The notes under the pieces were generated by a model. The model saw only the letters and a program-made list of their open reading frames with translations, was not told the DNA's origin and searched no databases. From a virus, in the IMG/VR virus record IMGVR_UViG_3300011113_000409, positions 1-34,647 of that record: a stretch of 34,647 nucleotides of DNA. One strand, written 5' to 3'. This document shows, piece after piece, positions 22,788-32,249 of the stretch; the first letter of the stretch is position 1; every line of letters begins with the position of its first letter. Both the position numbers and the translations under genes were made by a program.

Positions 22788-23867
22788 TTATTTTTGTAAT
22801 ATTTGTTTACAGAACTCGTACAAGAAATTACTATAGATTGTTTTCACTGCTGCTTTCATAGAATCAGATGTCCAAAATATATCAAGATCAGCTGGTGCTC
22901 CATATCCATTTAAGAATTGCTTATTGAAATGATTTCTTATTGCAATTTGTTCTTCTCTTCTTGCTGGATTTGAAGTGTCTGCTAATGGACTAGTTACTAA
23001 ATAAACTCTCCAGTTTCCACCAAACCAAACAATAAATCCATCTCCACCATTTACTAAAAATGGATAAATTGTATCTTTTAATAATTCATCAAAAGGTATT
23101 GTTTCAAAACCTTTTACTTTTGAATTTTCTCCAGTAATATCAGCTATTAATTCTTTAAATAGAACAGGACTTATCCATGCTAATTTTTCTTTTGTATTTG
23201 AGGGATCAAATCTATTTACTAGTTCAGCAGTTATTTTAGTTTTTAGAGGATCAATTTTATCTAAATTAGACTTATCTTTATCAGCAACATCATGCTGGTA
23301 TAATTCAGCTGCAATCATATCAGATGCCTCTGCTACATCTTTATAACTTTCATATAAAGCATCTTTAAAATCTTTTAACTGTTTTTCATTTGCTTCGAAA
23401 ACTCTAATTTGTTTTGTGCAAGTTTCATGTCTAATTGTATCTCCACCATCGGCGCATATCCATATTGGAACATTAGGAAGAGCATAATATCCCCATTTTT
23501 TATCTGGATATTTTTTCTTTAACACATTTATCGCATCTACCATATTTTTAGATACGGTTTTTTGATTTACTGGTGTTCCATTTTGATGGGTTTTATTATA
23601 CTCATTTCCTGTCATAAGAACCCAAGTATGTGGTTCTTCAAAATCAAGAAATACAGTTTTTGCTGTTGCAAATGGTGCTCCACCATCCACATATCCAGGT
23701 TTCTCTACATGGTCAATTATTTGATTTACATCAACAGTTCCATCTGTAGATTCATGATCATTTACATCATATTGATAAAGAATAGAATATTGTTCTACTC
23801 CTAATTCTTCAAATCTAGAAACAAAAGTTGGATCTGGAATATCGTCTATGTATAACTTTATCTTCAT
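22788..23867 (-). CDS. Putative TIM-barrel glycosidase-like protein (359 aa)
   Basis: The start at 23867 (MKIKLYIDDIPDPT) has a GGAG ribosome binding site; the longer ORF start lies upstream of that site and overlaps the previous gene's stop. Residues 70-140 contain AKTVFLDFEEPHTWVLMTG followed by a helix (MVDAINVLKKKYPDKK) and WGYYALPNVPIW. This alternation of strands and helices with acidic strand ends resembles glycoside hydrolase barrels, and the WGYY-P segment recalls hyaluronidase-type families. NGGDGFIVWFGGNW near the C-terminus would be a late barrel strand. I cannot name the family. It follows the secreted dockerin/beta-helix gene by eight bases and has no signal peptide of its own. 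Possibly a virion or lysis-phase carbohydrate-active enzyme. Confidence 0.65.
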   Translation of the reverse strand: MKIKLYIDDIPDPTFVSRFEELGVEQYSILYQYDVNDHESTDGTVDVNQIIDHVEKPGYVDGGAPFATAKTVFLDFEEPHTWVLMTGNEYNKTHQNGTPVNQKTVSKNMVDAINVLKKKYPDKKWGYYALPNVPIWICADGGDTIRHETCTKQIRVFEANEKQLKDFKDALYESYKDVAEASDMIAAELYQHDVADKDKSNLDKIDPLKTKITAELVNRFDPSNTKEKLAWISPVLFKELIADITGENSKVKGFETIPFDELLKDTIYPFLVNGGDGFIVWFGGNWRVYLVTSPLADTSNPARREEQIAIRNHFNKQFLNGYGAPADLDIFWTSDSMKAAVKTIYSNFLYEFCKQILQK

Positions 23868-23875
23868 AATTCTCC

Positions 23876-25597
23876 TTACTGACAACCGCTAGTTGATACA
23901 TTTAATTGTCTAACATTAGGTTCAATTAAATATGGTTGGTTTCTTTCTGAATTTCCATAATCTACCATTCCAGCAACACACACATTTTTAATTAATACAT
24001 TTTTAATATTCAAAGATTTATCAGCATCAGTTGCATGTTTTTTCCATCTCATTGGTTGATCTTTGAACTTTATGTTCTCCATCAATAAATGATTTGCATC
24101 AATCATCCACCATGATCCAGCAACTGAATTTCTGTCTTGAGATACATCCCAGTTGATAAAAGCTGTATTATCATATTGCTGAGTGCCTGTAGTCGAACTA
24201 CAATTCATTTGAAATCCTTGCATCCAAAAATTTCTTGCAGTTATGTTAAAGAATATATTGTTTTCTCTTCTAATAGGACTTCCAGAATTAGCAAAGAAAT
24301 GCACTAAATCTGCATGATCATCTCCAATTCTAACATATTGATCTATAAATGCATTTATATGCAATCCTGTATTTGCTAATGGAGTATCCCCAGGTCGTAT
24401 TAATCTAGAATTTATCGAAATATTAGCACTTCTCATTGTTCCTCTGGTGTTGTACATTTCACAATTTATATAATATGCACCAGCAAAACTAGAACTAAAC
24501 TCACTTCCAAGTATAGGATCTTTTAAATTTCCATTATCATCATATGCCTCATAAGTGGCATAACAATTTTCTATCGATATTATTGAGTCTAAATTACCAC
24601 TTCTTATTTGTGTTGATGTAATTGTATCGTTATTATAAAAAGTTATATTTTTTACTTGTATTAACTTAGTTCCGTAATTACCAACTCCAATTAATTTTAC
24701 TTGTTCTCTGGTTAAATTTGGTGCTGGTTGTATTGTTATAAAACGACTAATAGTTGTTGGATTTGGATAAGAATACGATCCAATCCCATTTTGATGACTG
24801 CCTTCCATTAAATATATTTTAGCACCATCACATATTCCATTTTGTAGTGTTCTAACTTGTCTTAGTGCTTTACCTATGGATTGATATGGAAGTGCTTCTG
24901 AACCATTTCCTATAGTATCATTTCCATTTGGTGAAACATACATCACTAAACTTGAAAGAGTTCCATGTGAATTTAAATTTAAAAATAAAGAATGATTTCC
25001 ATCTTTATATTTTAGATAATTCACTCCACCAACTCTAATATCAGATAATGATCCTTGAAGAACTCTTGGCATACCTATGTTTGGATATACAATCGCTCTT
25101 ACTTCAATTAAACCATCTTGAGTGTCAAATGGATTTACAGAAATAAAATATTCTTCCACATTATTTGAGGAATTTAATTTTGGTTGATAAACGGATTTCC
25201 ATGCTCCACCATTTACAGAAAAATCAACCTTTTGTATACCACAGATATGAAAAGCAACTACACCTATTGTAAAATCAGTATTATATTCTGTAAATGGAAC
25301 ATTTGTCCATCTTGCAATGGCTTGGGCATCATATCCCCATTCATCTGGAGAACCGTTATTTTCTGGTTGTGGAGTGGTTTCTAAAAATCCATTACCTATA
25401 TCAGTTCTTTCTTCTTGACCTAGAAATATAGCTAAATCAGCAGCATTTACTGTCCCATCACCATTAAAATCATAGTTTGGATTATTAGTATCCCATGAAT
25501 TTAGAAGTTCAGCCAATTTTTCAGCATCAGATTGTTCATTATTTGGTAAATTTGCCATTCCAATCAACATCGCAAAGAGAAGTATAAACTTTCTCAA
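23876..25597 (-). CDS. Secreted dockerin-like plus right-handed beta-helix protein (573 aa)
   Basis: A TTG start at 25597 is chosen: AGGAG lies seven bases upstream and the signal peptide (RKFILLFAMLIGMANL) begins directly after it. The in-frame ATG at 25639 would put coding sequence through the RNR terminator. Residues about 43-60 hold a dockerin-type calcium segment, DFNGDGTVNAADLAIFLG, preceded by a short helix (LAELLNSWDTNNP). This arrangement is typical of exported planctomycete proteins. Residues about 195-570 are a parallel beta-helix (YVSPNGNDTIGNGSEALPYQ, then many N-rich rungs), as in pectate lyases and tail spikes. No catalytic residues can be assigned. Likely polysaccharide binding or degradation, perhaps of host origin. 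Confidence 0.8.
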   Translation of the reverse strand: MRKFILLFAMLIGMANLPNNEQSDAEKLAELLNSWDTNNPNYDFNGDGTVNAADLAIFLGQEERTDIGNGFLETTPQPENNGSPDEWGYDAQAIARWTNVPFTEYNTDFTIGVVAFHICGIQKVDFSVNGGAWKSVYQPKLNSSNNVEEYFISVNPFDTQDGLIEVRAIVYPNIGMPRVLQGSLSDIRVGGVNYLKYKDGNHSLFLNLNSHGTLSSLVMYVSPNGNDTIGNGSEALPYQSIGKALRQVRTLQNGICDGAKIYLMEGSHQNGIGSYSYPNPTTISRFITIQPAPNLTREQVKLIGVGNYGTKLIQVKNITFYNNDTITSTQIRSGNLDSIISIENCYATYEAYDDNGNLKDPILGSEFSSSFAGAYYINCEMYNTRGTMRSANISINSRLIRPGDTPLANTGLHINAFIDQYVRIGDDHADLVHFFANSGSPIRRENNIFFNITARNFWMQGFQMNCSSTTGTQQYDNTAFINWDVSQDRNSVAGSWWMIDANHLLMENIKFKDQPMRWKKHATDADKSLNIKNVLIKNVCVAGMVDYGNSERNQPYLIEPNVRQLNVSTSGCQ

Positions 25598-25620
25598 TGG
25601 AGTACTCCTTTCTATTATGT

Positions 25621-25652
25621 ATAAAGAAACAACCCCCATTTCTGAGGGTTGT
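25621..25652 (-). terminator. Rho-independent terminator after RNR gene
   Basis: ACAACCC / loop / GGGTTGT stem with an A-rich left flank, giving a U-rich tail on the minus strand. It ends the replication operon and sits just before the ribosome binding site of the beta-helix gene. Confidence 0.7.
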
Positions 25653-25658
25653 CGGACC

Positions 25659-25673
25659 TGAGATGCTATCTCA
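25659..25673 (-). other. Small hairpin between RNR stop and terminator
   Basis: Perfect inverted repeat TGAGAT / GCT / ATCTCA immediately 5' (on the minus strand) of the terminator stem. It could protect the 3' end of the RNR mRNA. Too short to be sure. Confidence 0.4.
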
Positions 25674-25685
25674 AGTGGGGTTATA

Positions 25686-27602
25686 TTATGTAGTCAGATC
25701 TACAAGTTCGCATTTGTCACCACTACATGCGAATGTTTGAGTTCCAACAGTCTTGTCTTCTTTCTCATAATTTTTGAGTAGAGTCCAATCGACATTCTTT
25801 GGCATTTGTTCAAGTGCCTTTTCATACTCTTCCTTGGAACAATCCTGATATGGTGCTTGACGATATGAGTGATCGGAATGAGGTAAAAATGAAATACCTG
25901 AGATCTCATCAAAGTGCTTATATACAAACGCTCCAACTTCCATCCATTCATGTTCCTTGACAGTAACAGTAATTGATGGTTTATGTTCACACCAATGACG
26001 CTGATAAGTCAACCACAATTCTAGATGTTCAATTGCTGTAAGATCATTTCGTGTTACTGAACCTTCTGCCTTCATTGGGAAAGAAAAAACCATGGTGTGG
26101 TCTGGTTTCATAACACAAGGTTCCGCAGGGAATCCCATATCAATCATCATCTGACAAAGAGGATCTTTGCGATCTGCACGAACTGTGCGAATGTAATATT
26201 CATTGTGGCGAGCATGAATACCAGATGCAGCATCTGTCAATTGAGATACAGTGCCACTTGGTTTGATACAAGTGATTGCTGCTGCTGGATTAATTCCAAT
26301 AATATTCGCCCACTCTTTATTAACTTCGACTGCTAATTCTTTGAGATTGATAAGAGTATTTGGAATATCCTGTGTACTTCTCATCATTTTGTTATCAAGA
26401 ATTCCAGTTAACGAAACACCTAATAGTGCTTCTTCAGTGCAATTCTTCTTCCACTCGGATGAGAGATATGGGAAATGAGTCAATGATGCTTGCCATGTTC
26501 CTAGAATTGTAGCAAGTCTTACTTTACGACGAAGAGACTCTAGAGTATCTTCAGGACGAACTACAACTTCTGTAAGGTTGCAAAACTGACGATCACGAAG
26601 AATAATTTCACTGCAAGGATTTGTACCAAACTCATAGGATGCATCACGACGATCACCAAGTTTAGATACAGTTCTTCTACAAGCATCACGGTTGAAAATA
26701 CCACGCTCTCCACTCTTTGACTTGTAGAGTGAAACCCATTCGTCCATGAATACGCCTATTTCTGGTTTTTCTTTATACGCGACCGAGTTGTTCGCGAGCG
26801 CGCGTTGCGGGTTTTCATTCCACCATGCTCCTGACTTGGCATCTCGCATTCTTTCATCTGTGAGATTGGATAGGCTAATAAGAGCAGATCTACGGACTCC
26901 TCCCACCACGACAATTTCTGCAATCTTGCAGACAATATCGTGACATTCAATGGATGTGAGCTTTCTCCCTGCCGATCTTTTAAAAGTATCAATGGTGAAT
27001 TTGAAAAGATCTTCGAGAGGTCTTGGTCCACTTGCTCTCCCACCGAAAGTTTTGAGGCGAGCCCCAGCAGGACGAACCTTTGATAAGTCCCACTTTGGAA
27101 TCTGACCTCCAATGAGTAAGGAGATAAGTTCTTTGTAAGCCTTAGCCCAACCAGCCTTACTATCTTCAACAATAATTGTGGTATCGCTAGGACTAAAGTT
27201 TTCAGCGACTGTAGGAAGTTTTTCAACATATTGTCTCTCCACCGAAAATCCTACACCAGTTCCACACATGAGAATGTATAGGATTTCATCAAACGCTCTT
27301 ACGCGGTTAATTGCAACATAAGAGCAATTATATCCTGCTGTATTATCTCTCTTCAATGCATCCCCGGCCGTCATGAGTGATCGCATGGAAGGCATGATTT
27401 CTAGATTCAAAACTGCATCTTTCAATTCCTGACGCAATTCTGGTTGCAAATTATAATTCAATTGTGTTAGATGTTCATCGAAGAATTTAAAATAACGCTC
27501 CACGGTTTCTTCCCATGTCTCACGACGCTTTTCTTTCTCAATCCAGCGAGCGTATCTGGATGTGTGTATAAACTTCTGATAATCAGATGGTAAATCTTTC
27601 AT
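25686..27602 (-). CDS. nrdJ: Class II (adenosylcobalamin-dependent) ribonucleotide reductase (638 aa)
   Basis: Monomeric RTPR-type reductase that makes deoxynucleotides from ribonucleotides using B12. Seen: AGYNCSYVA (first active-site Cys), GTGVGFSVER, NPCSEIILRDRQFCNLTEV (thiyl Cys and the second redox Cys, ten residues apart), PSGTVSQLTDAASGIH, and the C-terminal shuttle pair CSGDKCEL seven residues from the end. It is somewhat shorter than the Lactobacillus enzyme (about 740 aa), but all catalytic cysteines are present. Cyanophages and other marine phages use this class. It comes last in the minus-strand replication operon, 22 bases after thyX, with AAGGAG before its ATG. The CobS-like ATPase in this window may relate to its B12 need. 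Confidence 0.95.
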   Translation of the reverse strand: MKDLPSDYQKFIHTSRYARWIEKEKRRETWEETVERYFKFFDEHLTQLNYNLQPELRQELKDAVLNLEIMPSMRSLMTAGDALKRDNTAGYNCSYVAINRVRAFDEILYILMCGTGVGFSVERQYVEKLPTVAENFSPSDTTIIVEDSKAGWAKAYKELISLLIGGQIPKWDLSKVRPAGARLKTFGGRASGPRPLEDLFKFTIDTFKRSAGRKLTSIECHDIVCKIAEIVVVGGVRRSALISLSNLTDERMRDAKSGAWWNENPQRALANNSVAYKEKPEIGVFMDEWVSLYKSKSGERGIFNRDACRRTVSKLGDRRDASYEFGTNPCSEIILRDRQFCNLTEVVVRPEDTLESLRRKVRLATILGTWQASLTHFPYLSSEWKKNCTEEALLGVSLTGILDNKMMRSTQDIPNTLINLKELAVEVNKEWANIIGINPAAAITCIKPSGTVSQLTDAASGIHARHNEYYIRTVRADRKDPLCQMMIDMGFPAEPCVMKPDHTMVFSFPMKAEGSVTRNDLTAIEHLELWLTYQRHWCEHKPSITVTVKEHEWMEVGAFVYKHFDEISGISFLPHSDHSYRQAPYQDCSKEEYEKALEQMPKNVDWTLLKNYEKEDKTVGTQTFACSGDKCELVDLTT

Positions 27603-27623
27603 ATAACTCCTTTAGTCGGTATC

Positions 27624-28325
27624 TTATGTATTCGCTGTCAGTAGACTCCAAGATTCATAAAACAAAGGTTCAATTATTTCTCCAATTGCCTTTGCATATT
27701 CTTGAACTTCCCACTGTGCATGAGGATCTGTTCTTTGTTTGTATACTCTTGCATAAGCAGAAAGAGAACCAGTCCACCACCACTCGGTATATACACCTTG
27801 TGGTAAAATAAATCTTGCTTGCTCTGGTGCAACTCCTGCTTCTAGAAGTTGGTCATAAACTTCAATCGCTTGTTTTGCATTTTCACGATAGATTCTGTCA
27901 ACATGTTCTTTTGCTCTAGGATCTGTGATGAAATCTTCCGATCCTTGCTTTGCACCATTTGTTGGTTTGCTACGAAAAAATGGATAATAAAGATCTGGTT
28001 CATATGAAACATATCTTCGTGAAATTTCATTCTCAACGAACCCAACCTTGTGTTTGAAAAGTTGTGTACGAATAGAAATTGGTGCTTTAATTCTCAAAGT
28101 TATTGAGGTATGTGCAAATGGAGTCCAGTGTTGGTGTTTTGCAAGATACTGAATTAACTTTGAATCTTTTGCTGAGAGATGACCAACACCATCATGATCA
28201 ACTTCTTCCCAAGTGCTTTCTTTATTAAACGAAACTCTTGCTGCATTTACAATTGACAAGTCTGAACCCATATGATCAACATATTCAACAAACCCCGCAT
28301 CAAGAACATTCTTTCTGTTGTTCAT
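27624..28325 (-). CDS. thyX: Flavin-dependent thymidylate synthase ThyX (233 aa)
   Basis: Makes dTMP from dUMP with FAD, NADPH and methylene-THF. The signature RHRxxSxNExSxRY is present in variant form, KHKVGFVENEISRRYV, with Lys replacing the first Arg and Val-Gly-Phe in the middle. The start AGFVEYVDHMGSDLSIVNAARVSF and the C-terminal SLSAYARVYKQRTDPHAQWE are standard for the family. Its ATG overlaps the stop of the upstream 171-aa gene (ATGA), with AAGGAG as ribosome binding site. Together with the RNR it supplies DNA precursors; fits a host or phage that lacks ThyA. Confidence 0.95.
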   Translation of the reverse strand: MNNRKNVLDAGFVEYVDHMGSDLSIVNAARVSFNKESTWEEVDHDGVGHLSAKDSKLIQYLAKHQHWTPFAHTSITLRIKAPISIRTQLFKHKVGFVENEISRRYVSYEPDLYYPFFRSKPTNGAKQGSEDFITDPRAKEHVDRIYRENAKQAIEVYDQLLEAGVAPEQARFILPQGVYTEWWWTGSLSAYARVYKQRTDPHAQWEVQEYAKAIGEIIEPLFYESWSLLTANT

Positions 28326-28837
28326 TTAAACTCCTTCAAAAAATCACTAGTATCACCAAGATTCTTCTTTATTTGTTCAATTGCAAATTCAATAAACTTT
28401 GGATCATCTGTGATATATTTGCAAACTTTGACAAAGTTACTCCAATCAGTTGTATCAAAATTTTCATATGACAAACTACGGGCATGATGAATAAAATTTG
28501 CAAGATAATTCTTCATTCCAAGAAGATCATCCTTTTGAGTCTTCTTCTTTTTCATCCAAATTTCTTTTGCTTCGTCCTCATTTCCAACCTTGTTAACTAG
28601 ACGATTAAAACTAGACTCAGTCTTAACAAGAGTCCTGAGAAGTTCATCTAAGAACTTTTTATTATCTTCATGCCAATAGTCGAAAACAATTCCATTGTCA
28701 TTCTTTGCATATGTCTTGGCATAATCAACTGCTCTATAAAATAAATCACGATCTGTCTCGCGAATATATTCACTAAACTTAAAATGAAATTCTACCATGC
28801 TGGTAAGAAGTAAAAAATCTTTCTCTGAAATCTTCAT
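28322..28837 (-). CDS. Hypothetical helical protein between primase and thyX (171 aa)
   Basis: Family not recognised. The start at 28837 is chosen because its ATG overlaps the primase stop (ATGA), with GGAG about nine bases upstream. ATG at 28843 or 28852 is possible, but the latter would put the GGAG inside the gene. The protein is almost all helical and charged (FKFSEYIRETDRDLFYRAVD, KKTQKDDLLGMKNYLANFI). It has no cysteine motif or membrane segment. Its place inside the replication operon suggests a role in replication or nucleotide supply. Confidence 0.75.
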   Translation of the reverse strand: MKISEKDFLLLTSMVEFHFKFSEYIRETDRDLFYRAVDYAKTYAKNDNGIVFDYWHEDNKKFLDELLRTLVKTESSFNRLVNKVGNEDEAKEIWMKKKKTQKDDLLGMKNYLANFIHHARSLSYENFDTTDWSNFVKVCKYITDDPKFIEFAIEQIKKNLGDTSDFLKEFK

Positions 28838-29829
28838 TGGCATTTTCTCCATGAATTAAATGCTAAAAGTGCAGAAGCATTTTGATGTGTGTTATTACCT
28901 ATTATAACAAGTGGATCCAGATCATTCAATACCATATCATTTATATCCTTTTCTTTTATATGATCTGGATAAATGCATATTTTTTCGCCGCGGTCGATGA
29001 GTTCTCTATAAATTTTCACTATCTCTTTATTTCTTGGTTCATTGTCCAATACGAAAATCAAATCTTGAGTTGGAAATGTCTTTCTAATTTCTAGAAAATT
29101 TCCTGAACCAAGACAAGCAATTGCATTGGGTAGGAAGAGACTGTCGATTGGACCCTCCACAACAAAGATACGCTTGCTCAAATTAACAGTATTCAGTCCA
29201 TAAATTAGTCTTGTTTTTTCATTTCTTTTCAGAGTTATATACTTTGGTTTTATATTTTCCAAAGATCTACCCTGAGCACCTATAAGTTGATTGTGCTCAT
29301 CGTAAATTGGAATTATTATTCTTTCGTCTTCAATTAAAGAATAATCTGAATTTATATTTTTTGCATATGTACCAAATGTTTTGGTGTATTTAAATTTATC
29401 CCAGTGCTGCTTTGGTATTTTTCTAGACTGTAGAAAATGAATTGCCTTATGTGTCTCTTCTAGATCAGAAATAAATTCTGACGAATCAACAATCATACTA
29501 GTGATATTTTGTTTTTCTTCTACCACTATAGATTCATGTTTTGGTCTTTCATTTTTCTCCATAAACTTTTCAAGAGAGTATTGCTTAAAAAGAACAGGAG
29601 AAACTATTTCCAAAAATTTGTAGATGTTATGTGATGCACCACAATTATGACATTTGAAAAAGTAAGTATTTTCTGATTGAAAGAAATAACCTCTCGCTTT
29701 ATTCTTGTTTACTTCAGAATCTCCACAAATTGGACATCTACAATTTGCAAGATTAATCTTCTTCCATTTGAATTTTTGAAGAGAAGAAGAAACAAGATTA
29801 ATATACTTTTGATCAAGATACAGACTCAT
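28834..29829 (-). CDS. 61: T4 gp61-type DNA primase (331 aa)
   Basis: Synthesises RNA primers for lagging-strand replication. The N-terminal zinc finger has CPIC (32-35) and CHNC (60-63). The TOPRIM fold follows: FVVEGPIDSLFLPNAIACLGSG provides the catalytic Glu and GPIDS, and DLIFVLDNEPRNKEI the acidic strand. The start at 29829 ([10 protein letters not shown]) overlaps the helicase stop by one base (TGATG). The length matches the T4 primase family. It acts with the gp41 helicase encoded immediately upstream. Confidence 0.93.
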   Translation of the reverse strand: MSLYLDQKYINLVSSSLQKFKWKKINLANCRCPICGDSEVNKNKARGYFFQSENTYFFKCHNCGASHNIYKFLEIVSPVLFKQYSLEKFMEKNERPKHESIVVEEKQNITSMIVDSSEFISDLEETHKAIHFLQSRKIPKQHWDKFKYTKTFGTYAKNINSDYSLIEDERIIIPIYDEHNQLIGAQGRSLENIKPKYITLKRNEKTRLIYGLNTVNLSKRIFVVEGPIDSLFLPNAIACLGSGNFLEIRKTFPTQDLIFVLDNEPRNKEIVKIYRELIDRGEKICIYPDHIKEKDINDMVLNDLDPLVIIGNNTHQNASALLAFNSWRKCQ

Positions 29830-31199
29830 CAGAAATTCCAATTTTCAAACTTAAAGTTTTTATTTTCTTTTGGTTGTTGCTTTGGTTGCGAAGTGGGAAT
29901 CACAAGCGCATCATCTTTCTTGATGTCAAACACTTTCATCTTCGCACGATTAATTCCAAGAATAAACTTTCTATTCACTGCTGTATCATTATATCGATTC
30001 TTGAGTTGCTTGACCATTATTTGGTTCATCTCTGCCAGTTCTTCGGTAGAGATCAATGCAAACATGAAATCAGCAGTAGCAGGAAGACCAAACGACTCAG
30101 ATGTGTCTTCCAATCCCACATCAGAGTTTGAATATCCGGATCTTGTAGTTTGTGTTGCACTGAAAATTGGTACATTATATTCAACCGCGAGTCCACGAAG
30201 TTCTTCAGCAATAGACTTGATGTATGTATAACTGTTTATGTTATTTCCATTCTTTAAACGAGCAGATGCACATATATTCAAATAATCGATGAAGATAACA
30301 TCTGGTTTAAACTTTCTCTTTAACCAAAGTTCATCAAGTAGAAATCTAAAGTGATTTACATTTGCTGTTGCGGTAGGATATTCTTTGATGATAAGTTTTC
30401 CAGTTACACCAGCACTCAGATTTTGCATTCTCTTTTCATAAACTGTCTTTGGAAGTTCCTTCAGGTTATCAAGAGTGATGTCTAATAGATTTGCATCTAT
30501 TCTTTCAGCAATTCTTTCTTCTGCCATCTCACAAGTAATATACAAAACATTTGAATTTTGTTTCAGACAATTCGCGGCATGGTGGCAAAGAAATAATGAC
30601 TTACCAACACCAGTTCCTGCCATGACGATATTGAGTGTCTTAGCAGGAGTTCCACCATTTGTGATTTGATTAAAGAAGTCCAAGTCAAATGGAACTTTCT
30701 TTTCAACTGTATGATAAAATTCGTAACGCTGTTCATAATCTTCAATGTAGTCATGTCCGATATGTACATCAAAGGAAACAGCAAGTGCTTTTGATAAAAT
30801 ATCAGGGATTGCTCCTTGACTATTTTGAGATTTTCCATCAATGATGGAAATAGATTCCATAATTGCATTATAAACTGCCTTTTCTTTGCAGAATGTTTCT
30901 GTCTCTGCAAATAACCATTCCATATCACACGATTCCTTACTGTTTGAAATTTCCTCAACAATATTGGAAACGCGCTTTAGTTCATCCTGTGTGATTGATT
31001 TATTTTTATCAAGAATAATATACAGTGCCTCTTTTGTGGGCAAGTTATTATACTTCAAAATAAAATCATGAATGCTCTCAAAAACAAATCTTACAGATCT
31101 GTCATGAAAATACTCCCTCTTGAGGAAGGGAGTAACTTTTCGTGAGTATGGTTCATTTTTGAGAAGACTGTGTAGTATTAGTTTTTCGATATCCGTCAT
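29829..31199 (-). CDS. 41: T4 gp41-type replicative DNA helicase (456 aa)
   Basis: A DnaB-like hexameric 5'-3' helicase. The N-terminal domain ([18 protein letters not shown]) is followed by the RecA-like core with Walker A GTGVGKS ([19 protein letters not shown]), Walker [10 protein letters not shown], and [13 protein letters not shown] (DnaB motif 3, Gln and Thr/Arg). Length and order are typical of gp41. Its ATG overlaps the UvsX stop (ATGA), and its stop overlaps the primase start, so the three are translationally coupled. Confidence 0.95.
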   Translation of the reverse strand: MTDIEKLILHSLLKNEPYSRKVTPFLKREYFHDRSVRFVFESIHDFILKYNNLPTKEALYIILDKNKSITQDELKRVSNIVEEISNSKESCDMEWLFAETETFCKEKAVYNAIMESISIIDGKSQNSQGAIPDILSKALAVSFDVHIGHDYIEDYEQRYEFYHTVEKKVPFDLDFFNQITNGGTPAKTLNIVMAGTGVGKSLFLCHHAANCLKQNSNVLYITCEMAEERIAERIDANLLDITLDNLKELPKTVYEKRMQNLSAGVTGKLIIKEYPTATANVNHFRFLLDELWLKRKFKPDVIFIDYLNICASARLKNGNNINSYTYIKSIAEELRGLAVEYNVPIFSATQTTRSGYSNSDVGLEDTSESFGLPATADFMFALISTEELAEMNQIMVKQLKNRYNDTAVNRKFILGINRAKMKVFDIKKDDALVIPTSQPKQQPKENKNFKFENWNF

Positions 31200-32239
31200 T
31201 CTTCATCCTCAGTTTTGGTTTCTCCACCATAACTGAACTTATTATACACTGCTTTATCGATCTGGTCAAGTATGTCTTTGGTAAAATACTTTTCAGGATT
31301 ATCATAGATCGTTTTTTCAAAAACTTTTGACCCATCTGACAATTCAATACGAGTAGAATTCTTCTTGAATATTCCTGCCTCTACAGCAATATCGACAAGA
31401 CCATAATATGGATCAATACCCGTATCATAATTCAGACGAATATCAACCATGCTGTTTTCTTTTGTAAATCTACCCTTGTAAAGTTTAGCATGAATAATAT
31501 TTCCAACAACTTCACCATCTGAATTCTTATCCTTCTTCTTTGAAAGATAAACAATCGTAGATGCTGCGTATTTAAGACCAGTACCACCACCCATTTCAGA
31601 CATTGGAACATATGCACCAACTACTTGATATGTGTGATTGGTCATGATCATTGGAATCTTTGCCACTCCGAGTTTAACAGTAAGAACACGGAATGTTGAC
31701 TTTACAATCTGCGCGCGAGTCATGTCGCGTGTTTCCTTTCCTTCAGCAGTGTCATTCATCTCCTTCGATGTTGACAACATGCCAAGAGAATCAAGAACAA
31801 TCATTGTTGGTTTGCGACTCTCTTGTGGAAGTTCAAGTACCTTGTCAACGATTGTAATTGCTTGGTGTCTGAATTCCTCAATGGTTGCAACAGGAAAAAC
31901 TGCAACACGCTTTGGATCAATACCTCGACTCTTGAACATCTCAGAAGTAACTGCTTGTTCTGAATCAAAGTAAAGAACGACTGCTTCTGGATTATCTCGT
32001 AAAAACTTTGAAACAATACCTAGTGTAAAATAGGTCTTACCTGTAGATGACTCTCCAGCAAGTGCTAGAATCTTATTGTTCGGAAGACCCGAATAAATGC
32101 TTGCACTTAGAAGTCCATTGAAAAGATAACAACCAGTGTCAACAAATCCTGCAACATCACTGCCATCCAATCCTTCAGAAACGAGAGAAGCATATTTGTT
32201 TCCTGAAGATTTAACCATAGAAGATAAAAAATCACTCAT
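31196..32239 (-). CDS. uvsX: UvsX RecA-like recombinase (347 aa)
   Basis: Strand-exchange protein for recombination-dependent replication and repair. Walker A is GESSTGKT at 62-69 and Walker [24 protein letters not shown] then [17 protein letters not shown] gives the RecA-core strands and loop 2. The start at 32239 ([10 protein letters not shown]) has AAAGGA upstream; the longer ORF start lies ahead of that site and overlaps the polymerase gene. It ends in an acidic tail (GETKTEDEE), as RecA proteins do. Confidence 0.95.
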   Translation of the reverse strand: MSDFLSSMVKSSGNKYASLVSEGLDGSDVAGFVDTGCYLFNGLLSASIYSGLPNNKILALAGESSTGKTYFTLGIVSKFLRDNPEAVVLYFDSEQAVTSEMFKSRGIDPKRVAVFPVATIEEFRHQAITIVDKVLELPQESRKPTMIVLDSLGMLSTSKEMNDTAEGKETRDMTRAQIVKSTFRVLTVKLGVAKIPMIMTNHTYQVVGAYVPMSEMGGGTGLKYAASTIVYLSKKKDKNSDGEVVGNIIHAKLYKGRFTKENSMVDIRLNYDTGIDPYYGLVDIAVEAGIFKKNSTRIELSDGSKVFEKTIYDNPEKYFTKDILDQIDKAVYNKFSYGGETKTEDEE

Positions 32240-32249
32240 AATATTTCCT

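Noticed and set aside
25598-25639. ATG start 14 codons upstream for the beta-helix protein
   Set aside because: It would place coding sequence through the RNR terminator hairpin and in front of the AGGAG site and signal peptide. The TTG at 25597 fits better.
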